Below are positions 10,351-20,253 of a stretch of DNA of 64,000 nucleotides, in pieces; the first letter of the stretch is position 1; every line of letters starts with the position of its first letter. A program made the translations under genes and the position numbers. This stretch comes from Enhydrobacter sp. (GTDB lineage: Bacteria; Pseudomonadota; Alphaproteobacteria; Reyranellales; Reyranellaceae). The stretch covers positions 4,831,001 through 4,895,000 of the forward strand of contig NZ_CP126889.1 in assembly GCF_030246845.1 (NCBI RefSeq), read 5' to 3'. The notes below the pieces were generated by a model. It was given only the letters and a program-made list of their open reading frames with translations, did no database searches and had not been told where the DNA came from.

Positions 10351-11358
10351 TCACGCGGCCTGTCGCTCGACCGCCGGCAAAAAGAAGTCGGCGAGCATCG
10401 CACGCACCTTGTCGGGCTCGGTCTCGCGGTTCACGGCAGCGCGGAACTCGGCCGATGCCGGCAGGCCCTTGGAGTACCAGCCAAGATGCTTGCGCGCCAT
10501 GCGCACGCCGGTCTCGGCGCCGTAGTGCTCGAGCATTGCCTCGAAATGCGACCGCACGGCCGCGTACTGGTCGGCCAACGACGGCTCGGCCAGCTTCTCG
10601 CCGGTGCGCAGGTAATGGATCGTCTGGTTGAGGAACCACGGACGGCCGTAGGCGCCGCGCCCGATCATGATGCCGTCGGCGCCCGACTGCTCCAGCGCCT
10701 GGTCGACATCGTCGAGCGAATTGATATCGCCGTTGGCGATCACCGGCAGGCTGGTCGCCGCCTTGACCTCGCGGATGAATGCCCAGTCGGCCTTCCCATC
10801 GTAGAACTGGCAGCGCGTACGGCCATGCACCGTCAGCATCCTGATGCCGCATTGCTCGGCGATGCGCGCGAGCGCAGGTGCATTGCGATTGGCCGAGTCC
10901 CACCCTGTCCGCATCTTGAGCGTCACCGGAAGCTTCACCGCCTTCACCGTCGCCTCGAGGATCCTGGCGGCATGGACCTCGTCACGCATCAGTGACGAGC
11001 CGGCATGGCCGTTCACGACCTTCTTCACCGGGCAGCCGAAGTTGATGTCGATGATCGCGGCGCCCCGATCCTCGTTCAGCTTCGCCGCGTCGGCCATCAC
11101 CTCGGGCTCGCAGCCGGCGAGCTGGACGGCCATCGGGAATTCCTCGGGCGAATTCTTTGCCATCAGGAGGGTCTTGCGGTTCTCGCGCACCATCGCCGCC
11201 GAGGCGATCATCTCGGAAACGACAAGCCCGGCCCCGCCGCGCTTCACCATCTGGCGGAACGGCATGTCGGTGACGCCCGACATCGGCGCCAGGATGACGG
11301 GGTCCTCGAGGCGGACCGGGCCGATATCGACAGGGCGAAGGCGGGGTTGGCTGGCCAT
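10351..11358 (-). CDS. dusB: tRNA-dihydrouridine synthase DusB (NifR3)
   Basis: 335 residues, FMN-dependent TIM barrel. Visible motifs are LAPMSGVTDMPFR near the N-terminus, NFGCPVKKV with the catalytic cysteine, LKMRTGW, HGRTR and the FMN-phosphate-binding GADGIMIGRGAYG. It reduces specific uridines of tRNA. ATG 11358 is preferred over GTG 11370. First gene of the dusB-ntrBC-ntrYX operon, the nifR3-ntrBC arrangement known in alphaproteobacteria. It is divergent from ispDF across about 124 bases. Confidence 0.94.
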   Translation of the reverse strand: MASQPRLRPVDIGPVRLEDPVILAPMSGVTDMPFRQMVKRGGAGLVVSEMIASAAMVRENRKTLLMAKNSPEEFPMAVQLAGCEPEVMADAAKLNEDRGAAIIDINFGCPVKKVVNGHAGSSLMRDEVHAARILEATVKAVKLPVTLKMRTGWDSANRNAPALARIAEQCGIRMLTVHGRTRCQFYDGKADWAFIREVKAATSLPVIANGDINSLDDVDQALEQSGADGIMIGRGAYGRPWFLNQTIHYLRTGEKLAEPSLADQYAAVRSHFEAMLEHYGAETGVRMARKHLGWYSKGLPASAEFRAAVNRETEPDKVRAMLADFFLPAVERQAA

Positions 11359-11482
11359 GCTGCTGATCACTTAATAGGCAACTTGTGCGGTGCACAATTA
11401 TTGAGCCGAGGATTAGCGGGTCACCGCGGGCGGCGCAAGAGGCGGAAGTGCGTCTCCGGCGTGCCGATGTTATCTAGCGGCC

Positions 11483-12649
11483 GTGACAAGCTGCACCGCC
11501 CTCATCGTCGCCGCCGGACGCGGCAGTCGCTTCGGCGGCCCCCTGCCCAAGCAATATGCCCTCCTCAATGGCCGGCCGGTGCTGCGCCAGACGATCCTTG
11601 CCTACCGGGCGACTCCGGAAATCACTGCCATTCGCGTCGTCATCGCCCCTGAAGACGAGGTGCACTACGTCACCGTCGCCGGGGATCTTGGCCTGGCCCG
11701 ACCCGTCCCGGGCGGTGCAAGCCGGCAGCAATCCGTGCTCAACGGCCTCGAGGCCCTGGCCGGTGACGCCCCGGACTTCGTCGCGATCCACGATGCAGCG
11801 CGGCCTTTCGTGCGTCCGCCCGATATCACCGCCTGTCTGACGGCGGCAGCGGCGAAGGGCGTCGACGGGGCCGTGCTGGGTGTGCCGCTGGCCGATACGG
11901 TAAAGCGGACCGATCTGCAGAACGCCGTCCTCGAGACCGTGCCGCGGGCGAACCTCTGGCGGGCGCAGACGCCGCAGATCTTCCGATTCGCCCGCCTGCT
12001 GGAGGCGCATCGTGCCGCGGCAGCGTTGGCCGCAGCCGAGGCCACTGCGCTGACCGACGACGCGGCGGTCGCGGAGCGGGTGGGATTGAAGGTGGTGATG
12101 GTGGCAGGCAGCGACGACAATCGGAAGATCACGACGACGGACGATCTTGCGCGGGCGACGGTGATGGAGACGCGCACCGCTTTCGGCTACGACGTCCATG
12201 GCTTCGCCGCCGGCAATGCGGTCATGCTGTGCGGCGTTGCCGTTCCGCACAGCCAGGCGCTGGCTGGACACTCCGATGCCGATGTGGCCCTGCACGCGCT
12301 GACCGATGCCGTATTGGGCACGATCGGCGCCGGCGATATCGGCAGGCACTTTCCGCCGTCGGATCCGCAATGGCGCGGCGTGTCGTCCGACCGCTTTCTC
12401 CGGCACGCTGTCGAGCTGCTCGCCGCGCGCGGCGGCCGTATCGTCCATCTCGATCTCACCCTCGTCTGCGAGGCGCCGCGCATTGGCCCGCACCGTGAGG
12501 CGATGGTCGCAAGCGTCGCGCGGATCGCCGCCGTTTCGCCGGAGCGCGTCAGCGTGAAGGCGACGACCACCGAGGGTCTGGGCTTCACCGGCCGGCGCGA
12601 AGGCATTGCCGCGCAGGCCGTCGCCACCGTGGAGATTCCGAGGAACTGA
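11483..12649 (+). CDS. ispDF: bifunctional IspD/IspF, MEP isoprenoid pathway
   Basis: 388 residues. The IspD part (1 to about 225) has the CTP-binding AAGRGSRFGGPLPKQ near residue 10. The IspF part (from about 233) has GYDVHGF with the metal ligands Asp and His, and the C-terminal TTTEGLGFTGR. It carries out the cytidylyl transfer to MEP and the later cyclisation to ME-cPP; the fusion is common in alphaproteobacteria and epsilonproteobacteria. GTG start. TATCTA (11471-11476) seven bases before the GTG could be a -10 box giving a very short or absent leader, but no convincing -35 accompanies it. Confidence 0.96.
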   Translation: MTSCTALIVAAGRGSRFGGPLPKQYALLNGRPVLRQTILAYRATPEITAIRVVIAPEDEVHYVTVAGDLGLARPVPGGASRQQSVLNGLEALAGDAPDFVAIHDAARPFVRPPDITACLTAAAAKGVDGAVLGVPLADTVKRTDLQNAVLETVPRANLWRAQTPQIFRFARLLEAHRAAAALAAAEATALTDDAAVAERVGLKVVMVAGSDDNRKITTTDDLARATVMETRTAFGYDVHGFAAGNAVMLCGVAVPHSQALAGHSDADVALHALTDAVLGTIGAGDIGRHFPPSDPQWRGVSSDRFLRHAVELLAARGGRIVHLDLTLVCEAPRIGPHREAMVASVARIAAVSPERVSVKATTTEGLGFTGRREGIAAQAVATVEIPRN

Positions 12650-13140
12650 TGTTCGATCACGAGATGAGAGAAGCGGCCGAGCGCGTGCTGAATGCCTGCC
12701 GCCATCACGGGCTCAAGGTCGCAACCGCCGAGTCCTGCACCGGTGGCCTGATCGCGGCCACGCTGACGGCGATCGCGGGCTCGTCCGACGTCGTCGACCG
12801 CGCCTTCGTCACCTACTCCAACGAAGCCAAGCGCGACATGATCGGGGTGCGCTGGGACACGATCATGAAGCATGGCGCGGTGAGCGAACCGGTTGCCCGG
12901 GCCATGGCGTCGGGTGCGCTGCGCCATTCCGACGCCGATCTCGCCGTCTCCGTCACCGGTGTCGCCGGTCCCGGCGGCGGCACCGCCGAAAAGCCGGTAG
13001 GTCTTGTGCACTTCGGCGCGCTTCGGAAGGGGCGCGAGCCGATCACTGAACGCCATATCTTCCACGGCGACCGCGACGGCATCCGCCGCATCGCGGTGAT
13101 CACCGCGCTTGCGTTGCTCGCGTCGCTGGCTGAGCGGTAG
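12649..13140 (+). CDS. pncC: nicotinamide-nucleotide amidohydrolase PncC (CinA C-terminal domain)
   Basis: 163 residues, the stand-alone CinA C-terminal domain. Motifs: AESCTGGLI with the catalytic Ser, TYSNEAKRDMIGV, and VTGVAGPGGGTAEKPVG. It converts NMN to nicotinate mononucleotide and ammonia for NAD recycling. The ATG overlaps the ispDF stop by one base. The last 41 bases overlap the 3' end of the oppositely oriented ratA-like gene. Confidence 0.92.
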   Translation: MFDHEMREAAERVLNACRHHGLKVATAESCTGGLIAATLTAIAGSSDVVDRAFVTYSNEAKRDMIGVRWDTIMKHGAVSEPVARAMASGALRHSDADLAVSVTGVAGPGGGTAEKPVGLVHFGALRKGREPITERHIFHGDRDGIRRIAVITALALLASLAER

Positions 13141-13591
13141 GCTCGCCGTAGAGTTGGCGGGCACGGGCCTCGAACGCCGCCACCATGCGCTTGACGGCCT
13201 CCGCGAACAGCACGCGCACCGTGTGCTGCAATATCCGCGAACGGAACTCGAACTCCAGCGAGAAATCGATGACCGTCCCGTCGGGGTGAGGTTGGAACGT
13301 CCAGTGGCTCGACAAGATGCGGAATGGGCCCTCGATGCCGACGGTCTCGATGCGCAGCCGGTCGGGATCGTCGGGAACGAGGGTCACGCGCGAGACGAAC
13401 TTCTCGTGGAACGGCCCGAAACCGATCGCGACCTCGTCGACCTCGACATTGGGCGCCTCACGTCGGCGGATACGCGCCGCCGTGCACCATGGCAGGAATT
13501 CCGGATAGCGCGGGACGTCGGCGACCAGGTCAAAAAGCTGTCGGGGAGCGAAGGCAACGACCTTTCGCTCGGTATGTCGTGTCGTGGCCAC
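13100..13591 (-). CDS. RatA/COQ10-type START-fold protein
   Basis: 163 residues of the coenzyme Q-binding COQ10/RatA polyketide-cyclase family (SRPBCC fold). The N-terminal segment VVAFAPRQLFDLVADVPRYP and the central FLPWCTAARI are typical. In alphaproteobacteria this gene commonly follows lipA, as here (7 bases apart), and probably helps ubiquinone function. The toxin role reported for E. coli RatA should not be assumed. The 3' end overlaps pncC by 41 bases, tail to tail. Confidence 0.88.
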   Translation of the reverse strand: MATTRHTERKVVAFAPRQLFDLVADVPRYPEFLPWCTAARIRRREAPNVEVDEVAIGFGPFHEKFVSRVTLVPDDPDRLRIETVGIEGPFRILSSHWTFQPHPDGTVIDFSLEFEFRSRILQHTVRVLFAEAVKRMVAAFEARARQLYGEPTAQPATRATQAR

Positions 13592-13597
13592 GGCGGT

Positions 13598-14557
13598 TCA
13601 GGACTTTGTATGGGCCGCGCGCGCGGCACGGAGGCGTGCGAAGTCGGCGCCGGCATGATAGCTCGAGCGCGTGAGCGGCGAGGCCGAGACCATCAGGAAG
13701 CCCTTGGCCCGCGCGTGCGCCGCCAGCTCCTCGAACTCGGCGGGCGTCCAGAAGCGTGCGAGCGGCGCGTGCTTGGGTGTGGGCTGCAGATATTGCCCGA
13801 CAGTCAGGAAATCGACATCGGCGGCGCGCAGGTCGTCCATCACCTGCAGGATCTCCTCGCGCGTCTCGCCGAGCCCTACCATCAGGCCCGACTTGGTGAA
13901 CATCGCCGGATCGATCTCCTTCACGCGCGCCAGCAGGTGAAGCGAGGTGAAGTATCGCGCGCCCGGTCGGATCGCCGGATAGAGGCGCGGCACCGTCTCG
14001 AGGTTGTGGTTGAACACGTCGGGGCGTGCAGCCACGACGGTCTCGATGGCGCCGCGCTTGCGCATGAAGTCCGGCGTCAGAACCTCGACGGTGGTCGAGG
14101 GCGCCGACTCGTGCAGGGCTTCAATCACCCGGGCGAAGTGCCCCGCCCCGCCATCGTCCAGATCGTCGCGATCGACCGAGGTCACCACCACGTGGCCGAG
14201 GCCCAGCTTGCCGACCGCCTGGGCGATATTTGCAGGCTCGTGCGGATTGAGCGCCCCGGGCTTGCCGGTCGCGACATTGCAGAAGGCGCAGGCCCGCGTG
14301 CAGGTCTCGCCCATGATCATGAAGGTGGCGTGCTTGTGCTTCCAGCACTCGCCGATATTGGGACAGGCCGCCTCCTCGCACACCGTAGCGAGACCGTACT
14401 GGCGCATCAGGCGTTTCGTCTCGGCATATTCGGGCGAGTTGGGCGCACGCACGCGAATCCATTCCGGCTTGCGCGGAATGGGGTTGTCCGGCCGATTCGC
14501 CTTCTCGGGATGGCGTTCGGCGCGGCTGAGCGGGGCCTTGTCGAGCGAGCCGTCCAT
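13598..14557 (-). CDS. lipA: lipoyl synthase LipA
   Basis: 319 residues, radical-SAM enzyme with two 4Fe-4S clusters. The auxiliary cluster cysteines are C60, C65 and C71 (CEEAACPNIGEC); the SAM cluster is C86, C90 and C93 (CTRACAFC). The C-terminal RSSYHAG carries the conserved serine ligand. It inserts sulfur into octanoyl groups on the E2 subunits encoded just upstream. ATG 14557 is chosen because MDGSLDKAPLSR fits the family N-terminus; it starts 5 bases after the lpdA stop. Confidence 0.96.
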   Translation of the reverse strand: MDGSLDKAPLSRAERHPEKANRPDNPIPRKPEWIRVRAPNSPEYAETKRLMRQYGLATVCEEAACPNIGECWKHKHATFMIMGETCTRACAFCNVATGKPGALNPHEPANIAQAVGKLGLGHVVVTSVDRDDLDDGGAGHFARVIEALHESAPSTTVEVLTPDFMRKRGAIETVVAARPDVFNHNLETVPRLYPAIRPGARYFTSLHLLARVKEIDPAMFTKSGLMVGLGETREEILQVMDDLRAADVDFLTVGQYLQPTPKHAPLARFWTPAEFEELAAHARAKGFLMVSASPLTRSSYHAGADFARLRAARAAHTKS

Positions 14558-14562
14558 GTCGT

Positions 14563-15975
14563 CTAGATATGGAGCGTCCGACCGTACGCCGCCAGTACCG
14601 ACTCGTGCATCATTTCCGAGAGAGTCGGATGCGGGAACACCGTGGCCATCAGCTCCGCCTCGGTCGTCTCCAGGGTCTTGGCCACGCCGTAGCCCTGGAT
14701 CAGCTCGGTCACCTCGGCGCCGATCATGTGCGCCCCTAGGAGCTCGCCGGTCTTGGCATCGAACACGGTCTTGATGAAGCCTTCGGGCTCTCCCAGCGCG
14801 ATCGCCTTGCCGTTGCCGATGAAGGGGAATTTGCCGACCTTGACCTGCCGGCCGTTGGCCTTGGCCGCCGCCTCTGTAAGTCCGATGCTCGCCACCTGGG
14901 GCTGGCAGTAGGTGCAACCCGGAATGTTCGTCGTGACCAGCGGGTGCACACCCTTCACGCCGGCGATCTTCTCCACCACGACCACGCCCTCGTGCATCGC
15001 CTTGTGCGCAAGCCAGGGCGGCCCCGCGACATCGCCGATCGCATAGACATTGGGCTCACCGGTGAAGCCCCATGGGTCGATCACGATATGGGTCTTCTCG
15101 ACCTTCACCCTGGTCCCTTCGAGGCCGATATTCTCCACGTTGCCGACAATCCCCACGGCGCTGATCACGCGGTCGACAGTGATCTCCTGGGTCTTGCCGG
15201 CCGAAGTGATCGCGGCCGTGACGCTGTTGGCCCCCTTCTTGACGATTGAAGCGGTGGCGCTCGTCAGGATCTTCATGCCCTGCTTCTCGAAGGCACGCTT
15301 GGCGAAGGCCGACACTTCCTCGTCCTCGACCGGCAGGATGCGATCAAGGACCTCGCACACGGTCACTTCCGCTCCCATGGTACGGAAGAAGCTCGCGAAC
15401 TCGATGCCGATGGCGCCCGAGCCGACCACCAGCAGCGACTTCGGGAACTCCGGCGGCACCATCGCTTCCCTGTAGCTCCAGACGAGCTTGCCGTCGGTCT
15501 CGAGGCCGGGAAGCTGGCGGGCACGGGCGCCCGTGGCCAGGATCACGTTCTTGGCCGTGAGCGACAGGCTGCTCTTGTCGTTCATCGCCACGGCGAGCTT
15601 GCGCTGCCCGCCCTCGGTGCCGGCGAGCTTCGCGGTGCCGTCGAACACCGTGATCTTGTTCTTGCGCATCAGGCCTTTGACGCCGTTGCTGAGCTGGTTC
15701 GCGACCTTGCGCGAGCGCTCGACGATCTTCTTGGCGTCGTAGGAGACGTCCTTGACCGAAAGGCCGAAGGAGTCGGCATGCTTGATCAGGCCATAAACTT
15801 CCGAGGTGCGCAGCAGCGCCTTGGTCGGAATGCAGCCCCAGTTGAGGCAGATGCCGCCCATATGCTCGCGTTCGACCACGGCGGTCTTCATGCCGAGCTG
15901 GGCGGCGCGGATCGCGGCGACATAGCCGCCCGGTCCGCCGCCCACGACAATGATGTCGAAGTTCGTGTCGGCCAT
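14563..15975 (-). CDS. lpdA: dihydrolipoamide dehydrogenase (E3)
   Basis: 470 residues: FAD-binding GGGPGG (12-17), redox disulfide C43/C48 in GGICLNWGCIP, an NAD-binding Rossmann segment VVGSGAIGIEFAS, and a C-terminal dimerisation domain ending with HPTLSEMMHE, which holds the catalytic His-Glu pair. It reoxidises the lipoyl groups of PdhC. ATG 15975 gives the family N-terminus (MADTNFDIIVVGG). The E3 lacks an N-terminal lipoyl domain here; the lipoyl domains are on PdhB and PdhC. Confidence 0.96.
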   Translation of the reverse strand: MADTNFDIIVVGGGPGGYVAAIRAAQLGMKTAVVEREHMGGICLNWGCIPTKALLRTSEVYGLIKHADSFGLSVKDVSYDAKKIVERSRKVANQLSNGVKGLMRKNKITVFDGTAKLAGTEGGQRKLAVAMNDKSSLSLTAKNVILATGARARQLPGLETDGKLVWSYREAMVPPEFPKSLLVVGSGAIGIEFASFFRTMGAEVTVCEVLDRILPVEDEEVSAFAKRAFEKQGMKILTSATASIVKKGANSVTAAITSAGKTQEITVDRVISAVGIVGNVENIGLEGTRVKVEKTHIVIDPWGFTGEPNVYAIGDVAGPPWLAHKAMHEGVVVVEKIAGVKGVHPLVTTNIPGCTYCQPQVASIGLTEAAAKANGRQVKVGKFPFIGNGKAIALGEPEGFIKTVFDAKTGELLGAHMIGAEVTELIQGYGVAKTLETTEAELMATVFPHPTLSEMMHESVLAAYGRTLHI

Positions 15976-15985
15976 GCCTCGACTC

Positions 15986-17272
15986 CTAGACCAGCATCGC
16001 CGCGGGCTGCTCGACATAAGCCCGCAGGGTCTGCAGAAAGCGCGCGCCCATGGCGCCATCGACGACACGGTGATCGACCGCCAGCGTGCAGCTCATCATG
16101 TGGCGCACCGCCATTTCGCCTTTGCGCACCACGACCCGCTCCTCGCCCGCGCCGACGGCAAGGATCATCGCCTGCGGCGGGTTGATGATGGCGGCGAACT
16201 CCCTGACGCCGAACATGCCGAGGTTGGAGATGGTGAAGCCGCCGCCCTGGAACTCCTCGAGCTTCAGCTTGCCGGTCTTGGCGCGCGCCGCGAGATCCTT
16301 CATCTCGATCGAGATCTGCGCCATGCCTTTCATGTCGGCATTGCGCACGATGGGCGTGATCAGGCCGCGATCGGTCGCGACGGCGACGGAGATGTCGACC
16401 GCCCCGTACTGGATCATCTCCTCCTCGGTCCAGGAGGCGTTGCATTCCGGATGATCGCGCAGCGCCTTGGCGCAGGCCTTGATCAGCATGTCGTTGACCG
16501 AGACCTTCGCCTCCTGCTTGCGGGCGACATCGTTGATCGCCTGCCGCGCCGCGAGCAGCGCATCGATCTCGAATTCGACCGTGAGATAGAAATGCGGTAC
16601 GGTCTGCTTGGACTCGAGCATGCGCCGCGCGATGACCTTGCGCACCGCCGTGTGCGGCACGCGCTGGTCGCCCGGCGCGGTGATGATCGGCTGCGCGGGC
16701 GCGCTCGGCGTCGGGCGCGCGGCGGGAACAGCGGCCGGCGCCGCGCCCGGCCTGGCGCTCTCGACATCGACCTTCACGATCCGTCCGTGAGGGCCCGAGC
16801 CCTTGATCGTCCCGAGATTGATGCCCTTCTCGGCCGCGATGCGCTTCGCCAAGGGTGATGCGAAAATGCGCTGGCCGCCAGGCGCCGCGGCCGGTGCCGG
16901 CTGCGGTGCGGGGGCCGACGCCGGTTTCGCTACGGCTGGCGCCGGCACGGGTTCTGCCTTTGCCGGTCGAGCCGCCGCTGGCGCAGGTGGCGCCGCTGCG
17001 GCCGCTGCGCCGGCCGGCACCGATGTCTCGCCTTCCTCGAGAAGGATCGCAATGACGGCGTTCACCTTCACGCCCTCGGCGCCTTCGGGGACCACGATCT
17101 GGCCGACCTTGCCTTCGTCGACCGCCTCGACTTCCATCGTCGCCTTGTCGGTCTCGATCTCGCAGACCACCTGGCCGGCCGTCACCGTGTCGCCGACCTT
17201 CACATGCCACTTGGCGAGCTTGCCCTCGGTCATGGTGGGCGAGAGCGCAGGCATCAGAATATTGATCGACAT
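15986..17272 (-). CDS. pdhC: pyruvate dehydrogenase E2, dihydrolipoamide acetyltransferase
   Basis: 428 residues: one lipoyl domain (1-80, lipoylated Lys in ETDKATMEVEA), an Ala/Pro-rich linker (about 83-135), the E1/E3-binding domain (ASPLAKRIAAEKGI...GPHGRI), a second linker, and the catalytic domain ending in DHRVVDGAMGARFL with the active-site His and Asp. Forms the core of the pyruvate dehydrogenase complex. The ATG at 17272 is fixed by the lipoyl-domain N-terminus MSINILMPALSPTM. Confidence 0.97.
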   Translation of the reverse strand: MSINILMPALSPTMTEGKLAKWHVKVGDTVTAGQVVCEIETDKATMEVEAVDEGKVGQIVVPEGAEGVKVNAVIAILLEEGETSVPAGAAAAAAPPAPAAARPAKAEPVPAPAVAKPASAPAPQPAPAAAPGGQRIFASPLAKRIAAEKGINLGTIKGSGPHGRIVKVDVESARPGAAPAAVPAARPTPSAPAQPIITAPGDQRVPHTAVRKVIARRMLESKQTVPHFYLTVEFEIDALLAARQAINDVARKQEAKVSVNDMLIKACAKALRDHPECNASWTEEEMIQYGAVDISVAVATDRGLITPIVRNADMKGMAQISIEMKDLAARAKTGKLKLEEFQGGGFTISNLGMFGVREFAAIINPPQAMILAVGAGEERVVVRKGEMAVRHMMSCTLAVDHRVVDGAMGARFLQTLRAYVEQPAAMLV

Positions 17273-17286
17273 GCTCCCCCCTGCCC

Positions 17287-18672
<1,386 letters not shown>

Positions 18673-18675
18673 GGG

Positions 18676-19728
18676 TCAGGCTCCGACCAGGACGTCGGTC
18701 CACAACTCCGACGGATCGGGCTCGGGACTGTGCTGAGCATACTCGGCGGCGTCGCCGATGATCTTGCGGATCTCGGCATCGACCGCCTTCAATGCGGCCT
18801 CGTCCGCCATCTTGCCGTCGATCAGGAGCTTGCGCACATGATCGATCGGATCGCGCTCGCTGCGATACTTGTCCACTTCTTCCTTGCTCCGGTACTTGGC
18901 GGGGTCGCTCATGGAATGACCGCGATAGCGGTAGGTCTGCATCTCGAGGAGATAGGGGCCGGCGCCGCTGCGGGCATGCTCGACCGCCTTCTCGCCCGCC
19001 GCCCGCACCGCCAGCACATCCATGCCGTCGACCTCCTCGCCCGGGATGCCGAACGCTTCGCCATGCCGGTAGAGTTCGGTGATGGCCGAGGCGCGCTCGA
19101 CCGACGTGCCCATGCCGTAGCGATTGTTCTCTATGATGTAGACCACCGGCAGCTTCCAGAGCGCCGCCATGTTCATCGCTTCGTAGACCTGTCCCTGGTT
19201 GGCGGCGCCGTCGCCGAGATAGGTGAGCGAGACATCCTTGGTGCCGTTGTATTTGTGCGCGAAGGCCAGCCCCGTGCCAATCGGCACCTGGGCGCCGACG
19301 ATGCCATGGCCGCCGAAGAAGTTCTTCTCGCGGCTGAACATGTGCATGGAGCCGCCCTTGCCCTTGGAGTATCCGCCGCTGCGGCCGGTGAGCTCGGCCA
19401 TCACGCCCTTGGGATCCATGCCCGCGGCCAGCATGTGCCCGTGGTCGCGATAGGAGGTCACGATCGAATCCTTGCCGCGGACCGTGGACTGCATGCCCAC
19501 CACGACGGCCTCCTGGCCGATGTAGAGATGGCAGAAGCCGCCGATCAGGCCCATGCCATAGAGCTGGCCGGCGCGCTCCTCGAAGCGGCGAATCAGCAAC
19601 ATGTCGCGGTAGAAGGTCTTGAGCTGGTCGGGACCGACACTGTTGTCACCCGGTCCGGGCGACTTCGACGCCGATTTCTTCTTGGCTGGAAGCGTTTCCC
19701 CCTTCGCCTTCCCGACCGGCTTCGCCAT
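18676..19728 (-). CDS. pdhA: pyruvate dehydrogenase E1 alpha subunit
   Basis: 350 residues. Thiamine-diphosphate motif GDGAANQGQVYEAMNMA and the phosphorylation-loop-like YRYRGHSMSDPAKYRSKEEV are present. The N-terminal 35 residues are Lys/Pro-rich and probably flexible. ATG 19728 is chosen over an upstream TTG because GAGGGGA sits 6 bases before it. Decarboxylates pyruvate with PdhB and transfers the acetyl group to PdhC. First gene of pdhABC-lpdA-lipA. Confidence 0.96.
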   Translation of the reverse strand: MAKPVGKAKGETLPAKKKSASKSPGPGDNSVGPDQLKTFYRDMLLIRRFEERAGQLYGMGLIGGFCHLYIGQEAVVVGMQSTVRGKDSIVTSYRDHGHMLAAGMDPKGVMAELTGRSGGYSKGKGGSMHMFSREKNFFGGHGIVGAQVPIGTGLAFAHKYNGTKDVSLTYLGDGAANQGQVYEAMNMAALWKLPVVYIIENNRYGMGTSVERASAITELYRHGEAFGIPGEEVDGMDVLAVRAAGEKAVEHARSGAGPYLLEMQTYRYRGHSMSDPAKYRSKEEVDKYRSERDPIDHVRKLLIDGKMADEAALKAVDAEIRKIIGDAAEYAQHSPEPDPSELWTDVLVGA

Positions 19729-19758
19729 GGCAGTCCCCTCCAACAGGCCGTGTTGCGG

Positions 19759-19786
19759 CTTATAGCATTGCTGCCGCCGATGTCAT
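19759..19786 (-). promoter_or_regulatory. candidate pdhA promoter
   Basis: Minus strand ATGACA (19786-19781), 16-base spacer, TATAAG (19764-19759) preceded by TGC, i.e. an extended -10 element. It lies 31 bases before the pdhA ATG. The rest of the 175-base ftsB-pdhA gap shows nothing else I can name. Confidence 0.45.
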
Positions 19787-19903
19787 TGATCTAACAGGAA
19801 AAAACCAGAAGCAGCCAGCGTGCGCCGCAACATTTGAGCGATTGTTTGCGCACGCCTGCGCGGCTCGGACAGTTTGTTTCAGCAGGCCGCGAAGCGAACC
19901 GGA

Positions 19904-20203
19904 TTATCGCGTCGGCGTGAAGACGATGATGTCGTCCTTGTCGGCGTAGTTCAGCAGGACGCGGGCGCGCTCGTCGAGCATGTCGGGATCGAGGCTCTGG
20001 TTGCGCAGCTCCGACACCCGCAACTCCCAGATCTTCCGCGTCGCCTCGGCCTCGGCGAGGTTTTGATCGGCGATCTGGTTCTCACGCTGCAGGTGGACCA
20101 TCGCCAAGAGGCCGCGATCGCCGTTCACGAGGTGGTAGCCGAAATAGCCGAACACCGTGGCGAAGATCACAGGGGCCAAAATCTGTCGTGGTCTCAACAA
20201 CAT
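19904..20203 (-). CDS. ftsB: FtsB-like septum formation initiator (DivIC family)
   Basis: 99 residues: a single membrane helix (about 8-27, ILAPVIFATVFGYFGYHLVNG) followed by a coiled-coil-like region (LQRENQIADQNLAEAE...) and a short C-terminal domain. Fits the FtsB/DivIC family that bridges FtsQ and FtsL at the division site. ATG 20203 has AGGTAAG 8 bases upstream and gives the usual short cytoplasmic tail. An upstream in-frame ATG at 20257 overlaps the alaX-like stop (ATGA) but lacks a ribosome site. In many alphaproteobacteria ftsB lies between eno and pdhA, as it roughly does here. Confidence 0.88.
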   Translation of the reverse strand: MLLRPRQILAPVIFATVFGYFGYHLVNGDRGLLAMVHLQRENQIADQNLAEAEATRKIWELRVSELRNQSLDPDMLDERARVLLNYADKDDIIVFTPTR

Positions 20204-20239
20204 ATGCTGCTTACCTGAAAGATAAGGCAACATATGTTG
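20198..20239. repeat. pair of CAACATATG palindromes at the ftsB start
   Basis: CAACATATGTTG at 20228-20239 is a perfect 12-base palindrome. CAACATATGCTG at 20198-20209 is the same with one mismatch and contains the ftsB start codon. The two are 30 bases apart start to start. Spacing and position would suit a dimeric operator, but no regulator is identifiable and chance is possible. Confidence 0.4.
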
Positions 20240-20253
20240 TGGTAAAGTCAAGA

